Position numbers and translations under genes: made by a program. The notes beneath the pieces were generated by a model. It was not told the origin of the DNA, ran no database searches, and was given only the letters and a program-made list of their open reading frames with translations. Source: Paracoccaceae bacterium (GTDB taxonomy: Bacteria; Pseudomonadota; Alphaproteobacteria; Rhodobacterales; Rhodobacteraceae). Taken from it: a DNA stretch of 64,000 bases. Of this stretch, positions 29,247-38,525 are shown piece by piece. Each line of letters opens with the position of its first letter. Positions within the stretch are counted from its first letter, which is position 1. The stretch lies in NCBI GenBank assembly GCA_028097405.1, contig JAOHEK010000010.1:1-64000 (forward strand). The letters run 5' to 3'.

Positions 29247-29551
29247 TAGAGGTCTCCCATCACCGCTTGATTGAACCCAAAAATGCGTCGGCCGCCACTC
29301 ATCGGAATGAGCTGCACCTCGCGGCGCTGGCCGGGTTCGAACCGGACGGCGGTGCCCGCCGCAATGTCCAAACGTTGGCCATGGGCGGCGGTGCGGTCGA
29401 AATCCAGCGCGGGGTTCGCTTCGGCAAAGTGATAGTGCGATCCGATCTGAACAGGCCGGTCGCCGGTGTTTGCGACCATGAGCGTGATCGCGACTGCGCC
29501 TGCATTCAGTTCGATCGCGCCTTCGGCGACGAAAAGTTCTCCGGGGATCAT
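29246..29551 (-). CDS. ureB: Urease beta subunit
   Basis: 101 residues from ATG 29551, beginning [31 protein letters not shown] near 40-53 and the terminal FGFNQAVMG are family landmarks. An upstream in-frame ATG at 29620 would overlap ureA and is not used. Separate ureA, ureB and ureC match the three-subunit bacterial enzyme. Confidence 0.96.
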   Translation of the reverse strand: MIPGELFVAEGAIELNAGAVAITLMVANTGDRPVQIGSHYHFAEANPALDFDRTAAHGQRLDIAAGTAVRFEPGQRREVQLIPMSGGRRIFGFNQAVMGDL

Positions 29552-29561
29552 GTCGGGCCTC

Positions 29562-29864
29562 CTAACGGATGGGATTGTGAACGGTGACCAGTTTGGTGCC
29601 ATCGGGGAATGTGGCTTCAATCTGAACGTCGTGGATCATCTCGGGCACGCCTTCCATACATTGTTCGCGTGTGATGACCTGAGCGCCCGCTTGCATCATG
29701 TCGGCAACCGAACGGCCATCGCGAGCGCCTTCCACAACGGCATCCGCGATAAGTGCAATCGCTTCGGGGTGGTTTAACAAGACACCCCGCGCCAGACGCT
29801 TGCGCGCGATATCAGCGGCCATTGCGACCAACAGTTTGTCTTTTTCCCTTGGGGTGAGTTGCAT
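29562..29864 (-). CDS. ureA: Urease gamma subunit
   Basis: 100 residues starting [42 protein letters not shown] near 29-49 and the ending [13 protein letters not shown] are typical. It lies 3 bp after ureD and 10 bp before ureB in the same operon. Confidence 0.97.
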   Translation of the reverse strand: MQLTPREKDKLLVAMAADIARKRLARGVLLNHPEAIALIADAVVEGARDGRSVADMMQAGAQVITREQCMEGVPEMIHDVQIEATFPDGTKLVTVHNPIR

Positions 29865-29867
29865 GGC

Positions 29868-30818
29868 TCAAAGTCTCCAGGATTTGGGAAGTGTGTTTTG
29901 GCTTAACCGGTCGAGAACCGGCAAAAGGCTTTGACGAAGCTCGAATCCATCGACAGCAAGGCATCGCAGGACCAGCACGTCGGGTTGCAAAAGGCTGGCT
30001 CCGGCCGTCTTTGGCAACAGCCCGCGGACGGGCTTAAGTTGCGCTTCGGCATCGGGGGCCACGTAGACAAGGCTTGCCATAGCGCATGCACCACGGGCGA
30101 CCGCCGTTGCTGCCAACTGAGCGCGGATTTGGCCGGTTAGCCGGATTGCATCCATGTAAAGCGGTTGGCCATCTCGGGAAATTCTGACCCGGTCCGAGAA
30201 ATGTCCGGTCTCAACCGTTTCGCCCATGGCGCTGCGGCCAAAGATCACCGGTTCCACGAACAAAAGCTGTGCCGAGGGCGCAAGGTCGATATCCATGGAT
30301 CGCTCTAATGCGCAGTGATCGAACAAGATCATCTCTTGTGGCAACCAGTGCAGGCAGGCGTCAGCATCCACCTGAAGAGATGCCACGATTTTAGCGACGG
30401 AGCCTTCGGCGCGGTAGGCCCGTTCGGCGGCCTGCGTCGTCAGTGTCAAGTGTGAACCTGCGCCGGCGCGTGACTTTAACGAAAGGCGATCACCAGACGT
30501 CAACCCGCCCGAGGTGTTGATCATGATCGCTTCCAAACGGCTCTGTGACCGGGGAAACAACGCTCGTAAGGCCCCGCTGCATCTGAAATCTTCCAGACAA
30601 CTTAGGTTGCCCCGCTGTTTGGATTGCACATCCAACGCCCCAATGGCCCGAGGAACCTCGGTCGCAATAGGGCGGGGTGCCGTGACCCAAGGTTCGTTGG
30701 TGTGCAACAATTTAAAGGCATCTTCCCGTGGCAGAACGACTCGTTTCTGACCAGTTGTTCGCCAGCCGCCAAGTTTCCATGCAGATTCTGCATCACCTCT
30801 GCGAGACAATGCCCGCAT
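29868..30818 (-). CDS. ureD: Urease accessory protein UreD
   Basis: 316 residues. The core (GALRALFPRSQSRLEAIMINTSGGLTSGD near 83-111, LTTQAAERAYR near 125, WLPQEMILFDHCALERS near 156) is UreD/UreH, the scaffold with which UreF and UreG load nickel. The first 45-50 residues have no family match and the start at 30818 has only a weak ribosome binding site, so the real start may lie further in. First gene of the urease operon, 289 bp from the divergent urtA. Confidence 0.92.
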   Translation of the reverse strand: MRALSRRGDAESAWKLGGWRTTGQKRVVLPREDAFKLLHTNEPWVTAPRPIATEVPRAIGALDVQSKQRGNLSCLEDFRCSGALRALFPRSQSRLEAIMINTSGGLTSGDRLSLKSRAGAGSHLTLTTQAAERAYRAEGSVAKIVASLQVDADACLHWLPQEMILFDHCALERSMDIDLAPSAQLLFVEPVIFGRSAMGETVETGHFSDRVRISRDGQPLYMDAIRLTGQIRAQLAATAVARGACAMASLVYVAPDAEAQLKPVRGLLPKTAGASLLQPDVLVLRCLAVDGFELRQSLLPVLDRLSQNTLPKSWRL

Positions 30819-31026
30819 TCAAGGCAATCATCCCCATACCTGCGTAACTTTTAGGCGAATGCATGGAATGCGTTTTTGTCGATGCGCTGTCGCTTGAACT
30901 TGGGACAGAGCTTTGGCGTGACTGACGCTGTCTGAAGCTGCCGCCGCTTCCCTGGGGAGGCTCAAGAGCAGTTGGGATGTGTGACGACCAAACGAATTGG
31001 ACCTCGATCCGGTCGCCACACGGTTT

Positions 31027-31075
31027 GCAACAACAGTTGCGAAGCCTTGTTACGCCCTTGCACCCATCGGTGCAA
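31027..31075. promoter_or_regulatory. Two inverted repeats in the ureD/urtA divergent region
   Basis: GCAAC-aaca-GTTGC (31027-31040) and TTGCACC-catc-GGTGCAA (31058-31075) lie 33-81 bp before the urtA ATG. The second resembles the nitrogen-regulator NtrC site of enteric bacteria (GCAC, spacer, GTGC) but its spacer is one base shorter. Urea uptake and urease genes are commonly nitrogen-controlled, so this is a candidate operator; as RNA it would be a hairpin in the urtA leader. The remainder of the 289-bp region (30819-31107) shows no gene, and no convincing sigma-54 promoter. Confidence 0.35.
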
Positions 31076-31107
31076 TCGCGGGCAGGGTGCTTCGCTGGGA
31101 GATATGG

Positions 31108-32394
31108 ATGACGATTCTAAGAAAAACCCTCAAAGGCGCTGCCGCTTTGACATTTACGGCGGGCATGGCTTCGGCCGAATGTGCCGAACCGATCAAAGTT
31201 GGTGTGCTGCACTCGCTGTCAGGTACGATGGCGATTTCCGAAACCACGCTTAAAGACACGATGCTGATGCTGGTTGAGCAACAGAATGCTGCCGGTGGTG
31301 TACTGGATTGCCAGATCGAAACTGTCGTCGTTGATCCAGCGTCGGATTGGCCATTGTTTGCGGAAAAAGCGCGCGAACTTTTGACGGTACACGATGTTGA
31401 CGTCATCTTCGGCAACTGGACGTCGGTTTCGCGGAAATCCGTCTTGCCCGTCATCGAAGAATTGAACGGCCTTCTGTTCTATCCTGTTCAATACGAAGGC
31501 GAAGAAAGCTCGAAGAACGTGTTCTACACGGGCGCTGCACCCAACCAGCAGGCGATTCCAGCGGTTGATTACTTTCTGGAAGAACTGGGTGTGGAAAAGT
31601 TCGCACTTTTGGGCACAGACTATGTTTATCCGCGGACGACGAACAACATTCTCGAAAGCTATCTTAAGGAAAAAGGCATCGCAGCCGAGGACATCTTTGT
31701 GAACTACACGCCTTTCGGCCACTCTGACTGGGCAACTATTGTGGGTGATGTCGTTGCACTTAGCGAAGACGGCAAGCAGGTTGGTGTGATTTCTACCATT
31801 AACGGCGACGCAAACATCGGTTTCTACAAGGAACTGGCCGCCGCCGACGTTTCCGCTGACGACATTCCCGTCGTAGCGTTCTCGGTTGGGGAGGAAGAGC
31901 TCTCTGGCCTTGATACGTCAAACCTTGTCGGGCACCTTGCGGCCTGGAACTACTTCATGTCCGCCGACACGCCCGAGAACGCATCGTTCATCGAAGAATG
32001 GCACGCATTTATTGGCGACGAAAACCGGGTGACCAACGATCCGATGGAGGCGCACTATATCGGCTTCAACATGTGGGTGAATGCGGTCAAAGAAGCCGGC
32101 ACAACCGACGTCGACGCCGTGCGCGGTGCCATGTACGGTCAGACCTTTCCGAACCTGACGGGTGGTGTGGCCGAGATGTTGCCGAACCATCACCTTACGA
32201 AGCCAGTGCTGATCGGCGAGATCCGCGCAGACGGTCAGTTCGATATCATCAGCCAAACCGATCCCGTCCCCGGTGACGCCTGGACAGACTACCTGCCTGA
32301 ATCTTCAGTCTTGAAGTCCGACTGGTTGGACCTTGAGTGCGGCATGTACAATGTCGAAACTGAGTCTTGCGTTCAGTTGACGTCGAACTACTAA
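31108..32394 (+). CDS. urtA: Urea ABC transporter, substrate-binding protein UrtA
   Basis: 428 residues from the ATG after GGGAGA; the frame is open upstream to 30997 but that part is not secretory. A signal peptide of about 23 residues ends at MASA-EC. KVGVLHSLSGTMAISETTLKD near 30-50, QNAAGG and GNWTSVSRKSVLPVIEE near 100-116 are hallmark UrtA/FmdD-type segments, as is FYPVQYEGEESSKNV. It delivers urea in the periplasm to UrtBC. First gene of urtABCDE, divergent from the urease operon. Confidence 0.96.
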   Translation: MTILRKTLKGAAALTFTAGMASAECAEPIKVGVLHSLSGTMAISETTLKDTMLMLVEQQNAAGGVLDCQIETVVVDPASDWPLFAEKARELLTVHDVDVIFGNWTSVSRKSVLPVIEELNGLLFYPVQYEGEESSKNVFYTGAAPNQQAIPAVDYFLEELGVEKFALLGTDYVYPRTTNNILESYLKEKGIAAEDIFVNYTPFGHSDWATIVGDVVALSEDGKQVGVISTINGDANIGFYKELAAADVSADDIPVVAFSVGEEELSGLDTSNLVGHLAAWNYFMSADTPENASFIEEWHAFIGDENRVTNDPMEAHYIGFNMWVNAVKEAGTTDVDAVRGAMYGQTFPNLTGGVAEMLPNHHLTKPVLIGEIRADGQFDIISQTDPVPGDAWTDYLPESSVLKSDWLDLECGMYNVETESCVQLTSNY

Positions 32395-32457
32395 AACAAC
32401 GCGTGGCGCGGGGATCACCTTCGCGTCACAGCTGCTGCTAGACAGGCTTCTTCACAT

Positions 32458-34389
32458 ATGATCCGTCTGATTTTCGCTGTCCTTCTGGGCATGATTGCCC
32501 CTTCCGTCGTCATGGCGCAGGATTTGCAAAGCCTTTTGCAGACACACCAAGAAGAAGTGGCTAAACCCGGCCGTCGCAGCGTCGGTGTTGTACTTGACGA
32601 TCTTGTGGCATCGGGCCTGACAGAAGCGGCGTCGTTTCTGGAAAATTGGCAGGCAAGAGAAGTTTATGTCCGTGATGAAGATGGATTGTTCTTTTACCTG
32701 AACGACGACGAAACTCAGTTGATAGATATCACGTCGGGTGCGCCTTCAGGATTGGCAGACGTCGGGCTGACGCAGGTCAGACCAAATGGTGGCGTGCGTC
32801 GGGCGATTGGCACCGCCCTCGTACAGTTCCAGCTTTCCGACCCAGATATAAATCGGCGCCGGGGTGCAATCGAGGCGATTGCAAGGGATATGCAGGCCAG
32901 CCAATTGGAACCGTTGGTTGCCTCAATCGAAGGCGAAGCTGATCCCGGTCTAAAGGTCGTTAAAGAACGGCTTGCGGGTCTGATGCGCGCCTCGTTTGGC
33001 GAAACAAATGAAATTCGTATCGCTGCCATCGAAGGTATGGCGGGCGATCTTTCGGTTGATGTGCGTGCCGTCCTTAACCAGATTTTGGCAACCAAGCGCG
33101 TTGTTGCCACCGAACTGCCTGATGATCAGAATATCGCAACCGTCTTAGAACCCGGCACCGATCTGCCGATGGAAGACGCCTACGACATTCTGGTTGCTGC
33201 CGATTTGGCAAAGCCGCGAACCACGCAAAACCAGATCAAGGCGGCGTTGACAGGCAACATTGTTGAGGGCCGGGTTGGCGGCATGGCGATCGCTTCGCTT
33301 GATACCTTTGAGGCCCGCGCAATGGCTTACGAAATGTTAGCAGCTGCAGGGCTTGTCGAGCCCCTTGTGGGCGATGACGAGGTGCAGGATGCAATCGCCG
33401 TCCACGTGATCTATGATGTTTACACCGAACAAGACACCGAGATTACGGAAGCTGCAGCGGCCAGCCTAGACGCCTTGCAAACCAGAATTGCCGTACACCA
33501 GACAGCAGATTTATTTCTGGATGGTTTGTCACTTGCGTCCATCTATTTTCTTGCTGCGATTGGTCTGGCTATCACTTTTGGCGTCATGGGCGTGATCAAC
33601 ATGGCCCATGGCGAATTCATCATGATGGGCGCTTACACTGGCTTCGTCGTCCAACAATTCATCCCGAATTACACCGTGTCGATTATTGTTGCTCTGCCGG
33701 TTGCCTTCGCGATTACTTTCGGGGCCGGTGTCTTGATGGAGCGCACGGTGATCCGTCGTCTGTATCATCGACCGCTTGAAACCTTGTTGGCGACCTTCGG
33801 CATTTCTATCGTTTTGCAGCAACTGGCGAAGAACATCTTTGGAACCCAAGCCCGCCCTTTGACGTCGCCGGCTTGGCTAGATGGTGCGCTGGTTTTCAAC
33901 GATATCGTCGCGATCTCATATATTCGGATTGCCATTTTTGTATTGGCCTTGATCTTTCTTTGTCTGATCCTGTTTATCCTGAAGCGCACGCGGCTTGGTC
34001 TTGAAGTTCGCGCTGTCACGCAGAATTCGCGCATGGCGGCTTCGATGGGAATCAACCCCAACCGGATCAATATGCTGACCTTTGGGTTGGGCTCGGGCAT
34101 CGCCGGTATCGCGGGAGTCGCAATCGGTCTTTACGCCAAAGTCACTTCGGAAATGGGCGCAGATTACATTGTGCAAAGTTTTATGACGGTCGTGGTTGGC
34201 GGTGTCGGCAATGTCTGGGGTACCTTGGCGGGTGCTGGCATGATTGGCGGTCTGCAAAAGGTTATCGAATGGTTGAACCCTTCGAATACACTGGCGGCGC
34301 AAACCTATATGATTTTGTTTATCATCCTCTTTATCCAATTCCGGCCAAAGGGCATTGTCGCCCTCAAAGGCCGTGCGGCCGGGGATTAA
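32458..34389 (+). CDS. urtB: Urea ABC transporter permease UrtB (long form)
   Basis: 643 residues. After a signal-like start (IRLIFAVLLGMIAPSVVMAQ), residues about 20-340 form a soluble, helix-rich N-terminal region with repeated short helices. The LivH-type permease follows from about 355 (ASIYFLAAIGLAITFGVMGVINMAHGEFIMMGAYTG) to the end. The MAHGE/MGAYT motif and GGVGNVWGTLAGA near 580 are typical. The extra N-terminal domain is known in proteobacterial UrtB; its job is unclear. Confidence 0.94.
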   Translation: MIRLIFAVLLGMIAPSVVMAQDLQSLLQTHQEEVAKPGRRSVGVVLDDLVASGLTEAASFLENWQAREVYVRDEDGLFFYLNDDETQLIDITSGAPSGLADVGLTQVRPNGGVRRAIGTALVQFQLSDPDINRRRGAIEAIARDMQASQLEPLVASIEGEADPGLKVVKERLAGLMRASFGETNEIRIAAIEGMAGDLSVDVRAVLNQILATKRVVATELPDDQNIATVLEPGTDLPMEDAYDILVAADLAKPRTTQNQIKAALTGNIVEGRVGGMAIASLDTFEARAMAYEMLAAAGLVEPLVGDDEVQDAIAVHVIYDVYTEQDTEITEAAAASLDALQTRIAVHQTADLFLDGLSLASIYFLAAIGLAITFGVMGVINMAHGEFIMMGAYTGFVVQQFIPNYTVSIIVALPVAFAITFGAGVLMERTVIRRLYHRPLETLLATFGISIVLQQLAKNIFGTQARPLTSPAWLDGALVFNDIVAISYIRIAIFVLALIFLCLILFILKRTRLGLEVRAVTQNSRMAASMGINPNRINMLTFGLGSGIAGIAGVAIGLYAKVTSEMGADYIVQSFMTVVVGGVGNVWGTLAGAGMIGGLQKVIEWLNPSNTLAAQTYMILFIILFIQFRPKGIVALKGRAAGD

Positions 34390-34393
34390 GATC

Positions 34394-35560
34394 ATGGAAC
34401 GCACCTTCATCGCACGTAACCCGTCGATCCTATGGTTTCTGTTGGGGTTGGGGCTGTTCACACTCGTCGTGACGATTTTATCGGAAGCCACGGGCAATGG
34501 AGCGATTTCCACATCCTTCGTCAAAACGCTGGGTAAGACGCTGATGTTATGCCTTGTCGCCATCGCAATGGACGTTGTCTGGGGCTATTGCGGTATTCTT
34601 TCGCTGGGTCATTTCGCATTTTTCGGGATTGGAGGCTACGCGGTCGGCATGTGGCTGATGTATGCCCGGACTAAGGAAATTGTCGTTGAAAACCTTTCGA
34701 ATGCAGTGATCCCCGCGACCGAGGCTGAAATCAACGGTGCCATCGGCGTGCAGATTTTTGGTGTGGTGGGTTCATCTGAATTCCCATGGATTTGGGCTTT
34801 CGCCGATAGCCTGTTCCTGCAACTTTTGGCTGTCGTTTTGGTGCCGGGCCTTTTGGCGCTGGTTTTCGGATGGCTGGCCTTTCGAAGCCGGGTCACAGGC
34901 GTTTACCTTTCGATCCTGACCCAAGCGATGACATTGGCGCTTTCGCTATATCTTTTCCAAAACGATAGCGGCTTGCGCGGGAATAACGGACTGTCGGGTC
35001 TGCAGAACATCCCCGGTATTGGTGACTTCAATCAGGCGCAAATCTCGATCGGGTTCTTTTGGGCATCTGCTTTTACGCTCGGCGCGGGATATTTTTTGTT
35101 CGCCTGGGTTTTGGATGGCAAGATGGGCAGCGTCATCAAAGCCATCCGAGACGATGAATCCCGTGTAAGATTTTTGGGTTATCACGTGGAAAGCTACAAG
35201 CTGTTCGTCTTTACCCTAACAGCTATGGTCGCGGGCATCGCGGGTGCACTTTATTATCCACAAGCAGGCATCATCAACCCAGCCGAGATCGCACCTATTG
35301 CCTCGATTTACCTAGCTGTCTGGGTGGCCATCGGCGGACGTGGGCGGTTGTATGGCGCGGTGTTAGGCGCTGCTTTCGTCTCACTTCTTTCAAGCTGGTT
35401 TACCGGGGGCGGCGCGCCTGACATCAATCTCGGTTTTTACATCATCCAGTGGACGGATTGGTGGCTTGTTCTTTTGGGTTTGTCATTTGTCATAGTGACC
35501 CTGTTCTTTCCCTGTGGCATCGGAAGCCTTTTTGACAAGCTGGTGCGGAGACAGCAATGA
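34394..35560 (+). CDS. urtC: Urea ABC transporter permease UrtC
   Basis: 388 residues, LivM-type permease, from the ATG at 34394; an in-frame start 39 bp earlier lies inside urtB. CGILSLGHFAFFGIGGYAVGMW near 68-89, TGVYLSILTQAMTLAL near 170 and AVWVAIGGRGRLYGA near 309-323 match. It ends overlapping urtD (ATGA). Confidence 0.94.
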   Translation: MERTFIARNPSILWFLLGLGLFTLVVTILSEATGNGAISTSFVKTLGKTLMLCLVAIAMDVVWGYCGILSLGHFAFFGIGGYAVGMWLMYARTKEIVVENLSNAVIPATEAEINGAIGVQIFGVVGSSEFPWIWAFADSLFLQLLAVVLVPGLLALVFGWLAFRSRVTGVYLSILTQAMTLALSLYLFQNDSGLRGNNGLSGLQNIPGIGDFNQAQISIGFFWASAFTLGAGYFLFAWVLDGKMGSVIKAIRDDESRVRFLGYHVESYKLFVFTLTAMVAGIAGALYYPQAGIINPAEIAPIASIYLAVWVAIGGRGRLYGAVLGAAFVSLLSSWFTGGGAPDINLGFYIIQWTDWWLVLLGLSFVIVTLFFPCGIGSLFDKLVRRQQ

Positions 35561-36297
35561 GCACATTGTTGGAAATGTCTGGCGTCTCAGTCTCATTCGA
35601 CGGGTTCAAGGCGATCAATAACCTATCATTTCAGATATCAGAACCTGAATTGCGCGCTGTCATTGGTCCGAATGGCGCAGGAAAAACAACATTTATGGAT
35701 ATTGTAACGGGTAAGACACGGCCAGACACCGGGCAAATTATCTTTGGTGAAAAAAACATTTCACTTATTGGTATGTCAGAAAGTGATATTTCTTGTGCTG
35801 GTATTGGCCGTAAGTTTCAAAAACCGACGGTATTCGAAGCGCAATTTGTTCGCGATAACCTTGGAATGGCGTTGCGAAATCCCCGAAGTCCATTTGATGT
35901 TTTGTTCTTTCGTGGAAGCGCAGACAATACTTTGCGGATCGAAGAAATTGCTTCACAGGTCGGTTTGACAGAACAACTCTCTCGGACCTCGGGTGAGTTG
36001 AGCCATGGTCAAAAACAATGGCTTGAGATCGGGATGTTGCTAGCACAAGACCCTAGACTTTTACTGGTCGATGAACCTGCCGCCGGAATGACACCCGCCG
36101 AACGCGAAAAGACAACCGACATTTTGGTTGAAGCAGCTAAAACCCGATCTGTGGTGGTCGTCGAGCACGACATGGAGTTTGTACGGCGCTTGGATTGCAA
36201 AGTGACCGTCTTGAACGAGGGGTCAGTTTTGGCAGAAGGTACATTGGATCATGTTACGCAAATACCTGAAGTTATTGATGTATACCTGGGGCGCTGA
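35557..36297 (+). CDS. urtD: Urea ABC transporter ATPase UrtD
   Basis: 246-residue LivG-type ATPase with Walker [10 protein letters not shown] near 37-45, the signature LSHGQKQWLEIGM near 148 and Walker B RLLLVDEPAAGMT near 167. Couples ATP hydrolysis to urea import with UrtE. From here rightward, codon use becomes richer in A/T than in urtA-C (for example TTATTGG, AATATTT-type codons), foreshadowing the exopolysaccharide region. Confidence 0.95.
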   Translation: MSTLLEMSGVSVSFDGFKAINNLSFQISEPELRAVIGPNGAGKTTFMDIVTGKTRPDTGQIIFGEKNISLIGMSESDISCAGIGRKFQKPTVFEAQFVRDNLGMALRNPRSPFDVLFFRGSADNTLRIEEIASQVGLTEQLSRTSGELSHGQKQWLEIGMLLAQDPRLLLVDEPAAGMTPAEREKTTDILVEAAKTRSVVVVEHDMEFVRRLDCKVTVLNEGSVLAEGTLDHVTQIPEVIDVYLGR

Positions 36298-36300
36298 CAA

Positions 36301-36999
36301 ATGCTGGACGTGGAAAATCTGACGCTGCACTACGGCCATTCTAAGATTCTGCACAATGTGTCATTTAGCGCTCAAACGGGTGCAGTCACTTGTCTGATGG
36401 GTACGAATGGGGTTGGTAAAACCAGTTTGCTAAAGGCGGTCTCTGGCACTCATCCACGGTCGGGCGGCACCCTGCGATTGAATGGATCAGACGTTCCCCT
36501 GAATGCCAAGCCGCACACTTTGGCCCAGCTTGGCGTTGGTTATGTGCCGCAAGGACGCGATGTGTTCCCACTTTTGACAGTGCAGGAAAATCTAGAAACT
36601 GGCTTCTCTTGCCTAACCAAAGCCGAGCACTACATTCGTGACGAAATCTTTGAACTCTTTCCAGTGTTAAAGGAAATGCAGGGGCGTCGTGGAGGGGATC
36701 TGTCTGGTGGTCAACAACAGCAATTGGCCATTGGACGGGCGTTGATTGCCAAGCCAAAGCTATTATTGTTAGATGAGCCAACAGAAGGTATTCAGCCGAA
36801 TATCATTCAACAAATTGGGCGCGTTATTTCTTATCTTCGTGATCAAGGCGATATTGCAATACTTTTAGTGGAGCAATACTTTGATTTCGCATTTGGCCTT
36901 GGCGATCATTTTGTGACACTGACACGTGGGACGGTAACGCACGACGAACCTCGAAGCAAAACTGATCGGGAAGAACTATTATCTAAAGTTTCGGTTTAG
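36301..36999 (+). CDS. urtE: Urea ABC transporter ATPase UrtE
   Basis: 232-residue LivF-type ATPase. Walker A MGTNGVGKTS near 33-42, signature LSGGQQQQLAIGRAL near 135-149 and Walker B LLLLDEPTEGIQP near 156-168; GRDVFPLLTVQENLETGF is typical of UrtE. Last gene of urtABCDE, 3 bp after urtD. The 153 bp that follow contain no gene. Confidence 0.95.
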   Translation: MLDVENLTLHYGHSKILHNVSFSAQTGAVTCLMGTNGVGKTSLLKAVSGTHPRSGGTLRLNGSDVPLNAKPHTLAQLGVGYVPQGRDVFPLLTVQENLETGFSCLTKAEHYIRDEIFELFPVLKEMQGRRGGDLSGGQQQQLAIGRALIAKPKLLLLDEPTEGIQPNIIQQIGRVISYLRDQGDIAILLVEQYFDFAFGLGDHFVTLTRGTVTHDEPRSKTDREELLSKVSV

Positions 37000-37152
37000 G
37001 AAAACGACCATCAAATAGCTGATGAAAGTAAACGATACGTTCCGCAACTAAATGCCTTGATCTATCAACCCCTTGGTAGCATTTAATCCGCTATCAAGCA
37101 TGATTTGAGACATACGCACTGGCCGCAATGTGCGCCAATCTTAAGCTGGATT

Positions 37153-38052
37153 TTACGGACTGTGTCCATATAGCTCGGCCTGGCGTGACGAAACGCAACC
37201 ATAACAGACTCCGACATGGAGCGCGCCACGTAACATCCAGTAATTGCGGCGGTCCTGACTGAGAAAGTTCACAAACCCCAAAACAGTACAGATCGATGCC
37301 TTTACGAACGCTGATAGTGCTAATTTAACCCGAGCGAGGCCACTTTTTGCAGTTACGGCATAGCTTTGTCCCATGCGAACCTTCCGACGTCGTAACCATC
37401 GAAAAGACAGGCGCTCTTTTGGAACTGTCTCACGCACAATTGCACCTGTGCTGATTTCATATTGCGCGCCCATGCGGTAAAGCCGATTGAAGAATTCAGT
37501 GTCTTCACCGCCTGATCGGCCGCGGGCCAATTCGAAACGTTCATCTTGCCAAGGTGTACCGCGCCAGCGAAGAAGCGCGTTTCCGGTGTGCCCTGTCTCA
37601 ACAATTTGGCCTCTGCGTACTGGAAAGCTAGAATGATAATCCCTTTGGCGAATCCAGTCGGGCGCGTTTGTGTCGTAATCCGCTAGAACCGGTCCAAATA
37701 CTCCGTCAACAGAGGCTTCGCGGGCACAAGCAGTCAGATTGACCAGCCAATTTTCGTCGACGGTTTCATCATCATCAAGGAAAGCGATCCAATCGCTATC
37801 TGAAAAATCAAGGCATGCATTACGAGCAATAGAGATGTTTCGTGCGGGAGCATGCATGTAATGAACCGGGTAGGGAAGCGTAGCCGATAGGTCAAATATT
37901 CGCTTCTGTGCGCTCGGTGTGTCGTCATTATCTGCCACCACAACGCGAAGCGAAACGCCATCTGGCAACTTGAGCCGAGTAAGTGATTCAAGCGTTTTCG
38001 TTACATGAGGACGTTGAAAGGTGCATATCAGTACATCAACGTAGTTACTCAT
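37153..38052 (-). CDS. Family 2 glycosyltransferase, ExoM-like
   Basis: 299 residues, GT-A fold. VDVLICTFQRPHVTKTLESL opens the nucleotide-sugar domain, VVVADNDDTPSA near 38 and WIAFLDDDETVDENWL near 90-105 contain the metal-binding acidic cluster, and RSGGEDTEFFNRLY near 187-200 the acceptor-side ED motif. The C-terminal 80 residues include a basic helix and one or two membrane-near hydrophobic stretches. It resembles ExoM, which adds a glucose to the succinoglycan repeat; the sugar here is unknown. GGAG precedes the ATG. Outermost gene of the EPS cluster. Confidence 0.85.
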   Translation of the reverse strand: MSNYVDVLICTFQRPHVTKTLESLTRLKLPDGVSLRVVVADNDDTPSAQKRIFDLSATLPYPVHYMHAPARNISIARNACLDFSDSDWIAFLDDDETVDENWLVNLTACAREASVDGVFGPVLADYDTNAPDWIRQRDYHSSFPVRRGQIVETGHTGNALLRWRGTPWQDERFELARGRSGGEDTEFFNRLYRMGAQYEISTGAIVRETVPKERLSFRWLRRRKVRMGQSYAVTAKSGLARVKLALSAFVKASICTVLGFVNFLSQDRRNYWMLRGALHVGVCYGCVSSRQAELYGHSP

Positions 38053-38525
38053 CGCAAAAAAGCTCCAAAAAATTGACGTATAAAGCCAGTGCTACGGGCA
38101 TTGTGCATAGTTCCGTGGGGTAGATCGCAAACTTTCGATTTGATTTCGGTCAATCTATATCCGACTTAGTTCAAGCGGCAAGACTTGCAAAGATCGCAAA
38201 CCGGCAACCTTCGCCAATTTGGCCTTTCTTGATGATGTGTGTTGTTTCGATGTCATCAAGAATCGCACCCATCGATTGACGCCTATTACATGGGTCCGAC
38301 ACGCATCGTGGTGCGGCTGTGGTTCTGCTAGACATGGGACAAACCGTATCGACGAATCTCGCCGGCTGATATACGACGATATGGAAAGTTGCGCCGGAAC
38401 CCACGCAATGACGTGACATACGCCCAACTTGTTGAAAGACTTTTCGATATTGGAATGAGTAGAGAAGGAGGCAAACGTCGCTAGCAAGGTATCCCAAGGG
38501 ATGTTTTCAGCGGCGCTTTGATTAT
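38053..38525. other. 473-bp intergenic region between divergent EPS genes
   Basis: Separates the ExoM-like gene (minus) from the GH16 gene (plus), so it should hold both promoters. Two overlapping minus-strand frames of 108-110 codons are open here, but they have no recognisable motif and no ribosome binding site and are not called. AGAAGGAGG at about 38464 is too far from the GH16 ATG to be its binding site. No clear promoter or repeat could be picked by eye. Confidence 0.5.

Noticed and set aside
29325-29350. tRNA T-loop-like GGTTCGAACC
   Set aside because: It lies within ureB coding sequence and lacks the other arms of a tRNA.
30880-30930. Possible sigma-54 promoter (TTGGCGTGACTGACGCT) before urtA
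   Set aside because: It matches the GG part of the consensus but lacks the GC element at the required spacing.
38155-38497. Two overlapping minus-strand frames of about 110 codons upstream of the GH16 gene
   Set aside because: They overlap each other in different frames, have no ribosome binding site and no recognisable sequence features; more likely promoter region.
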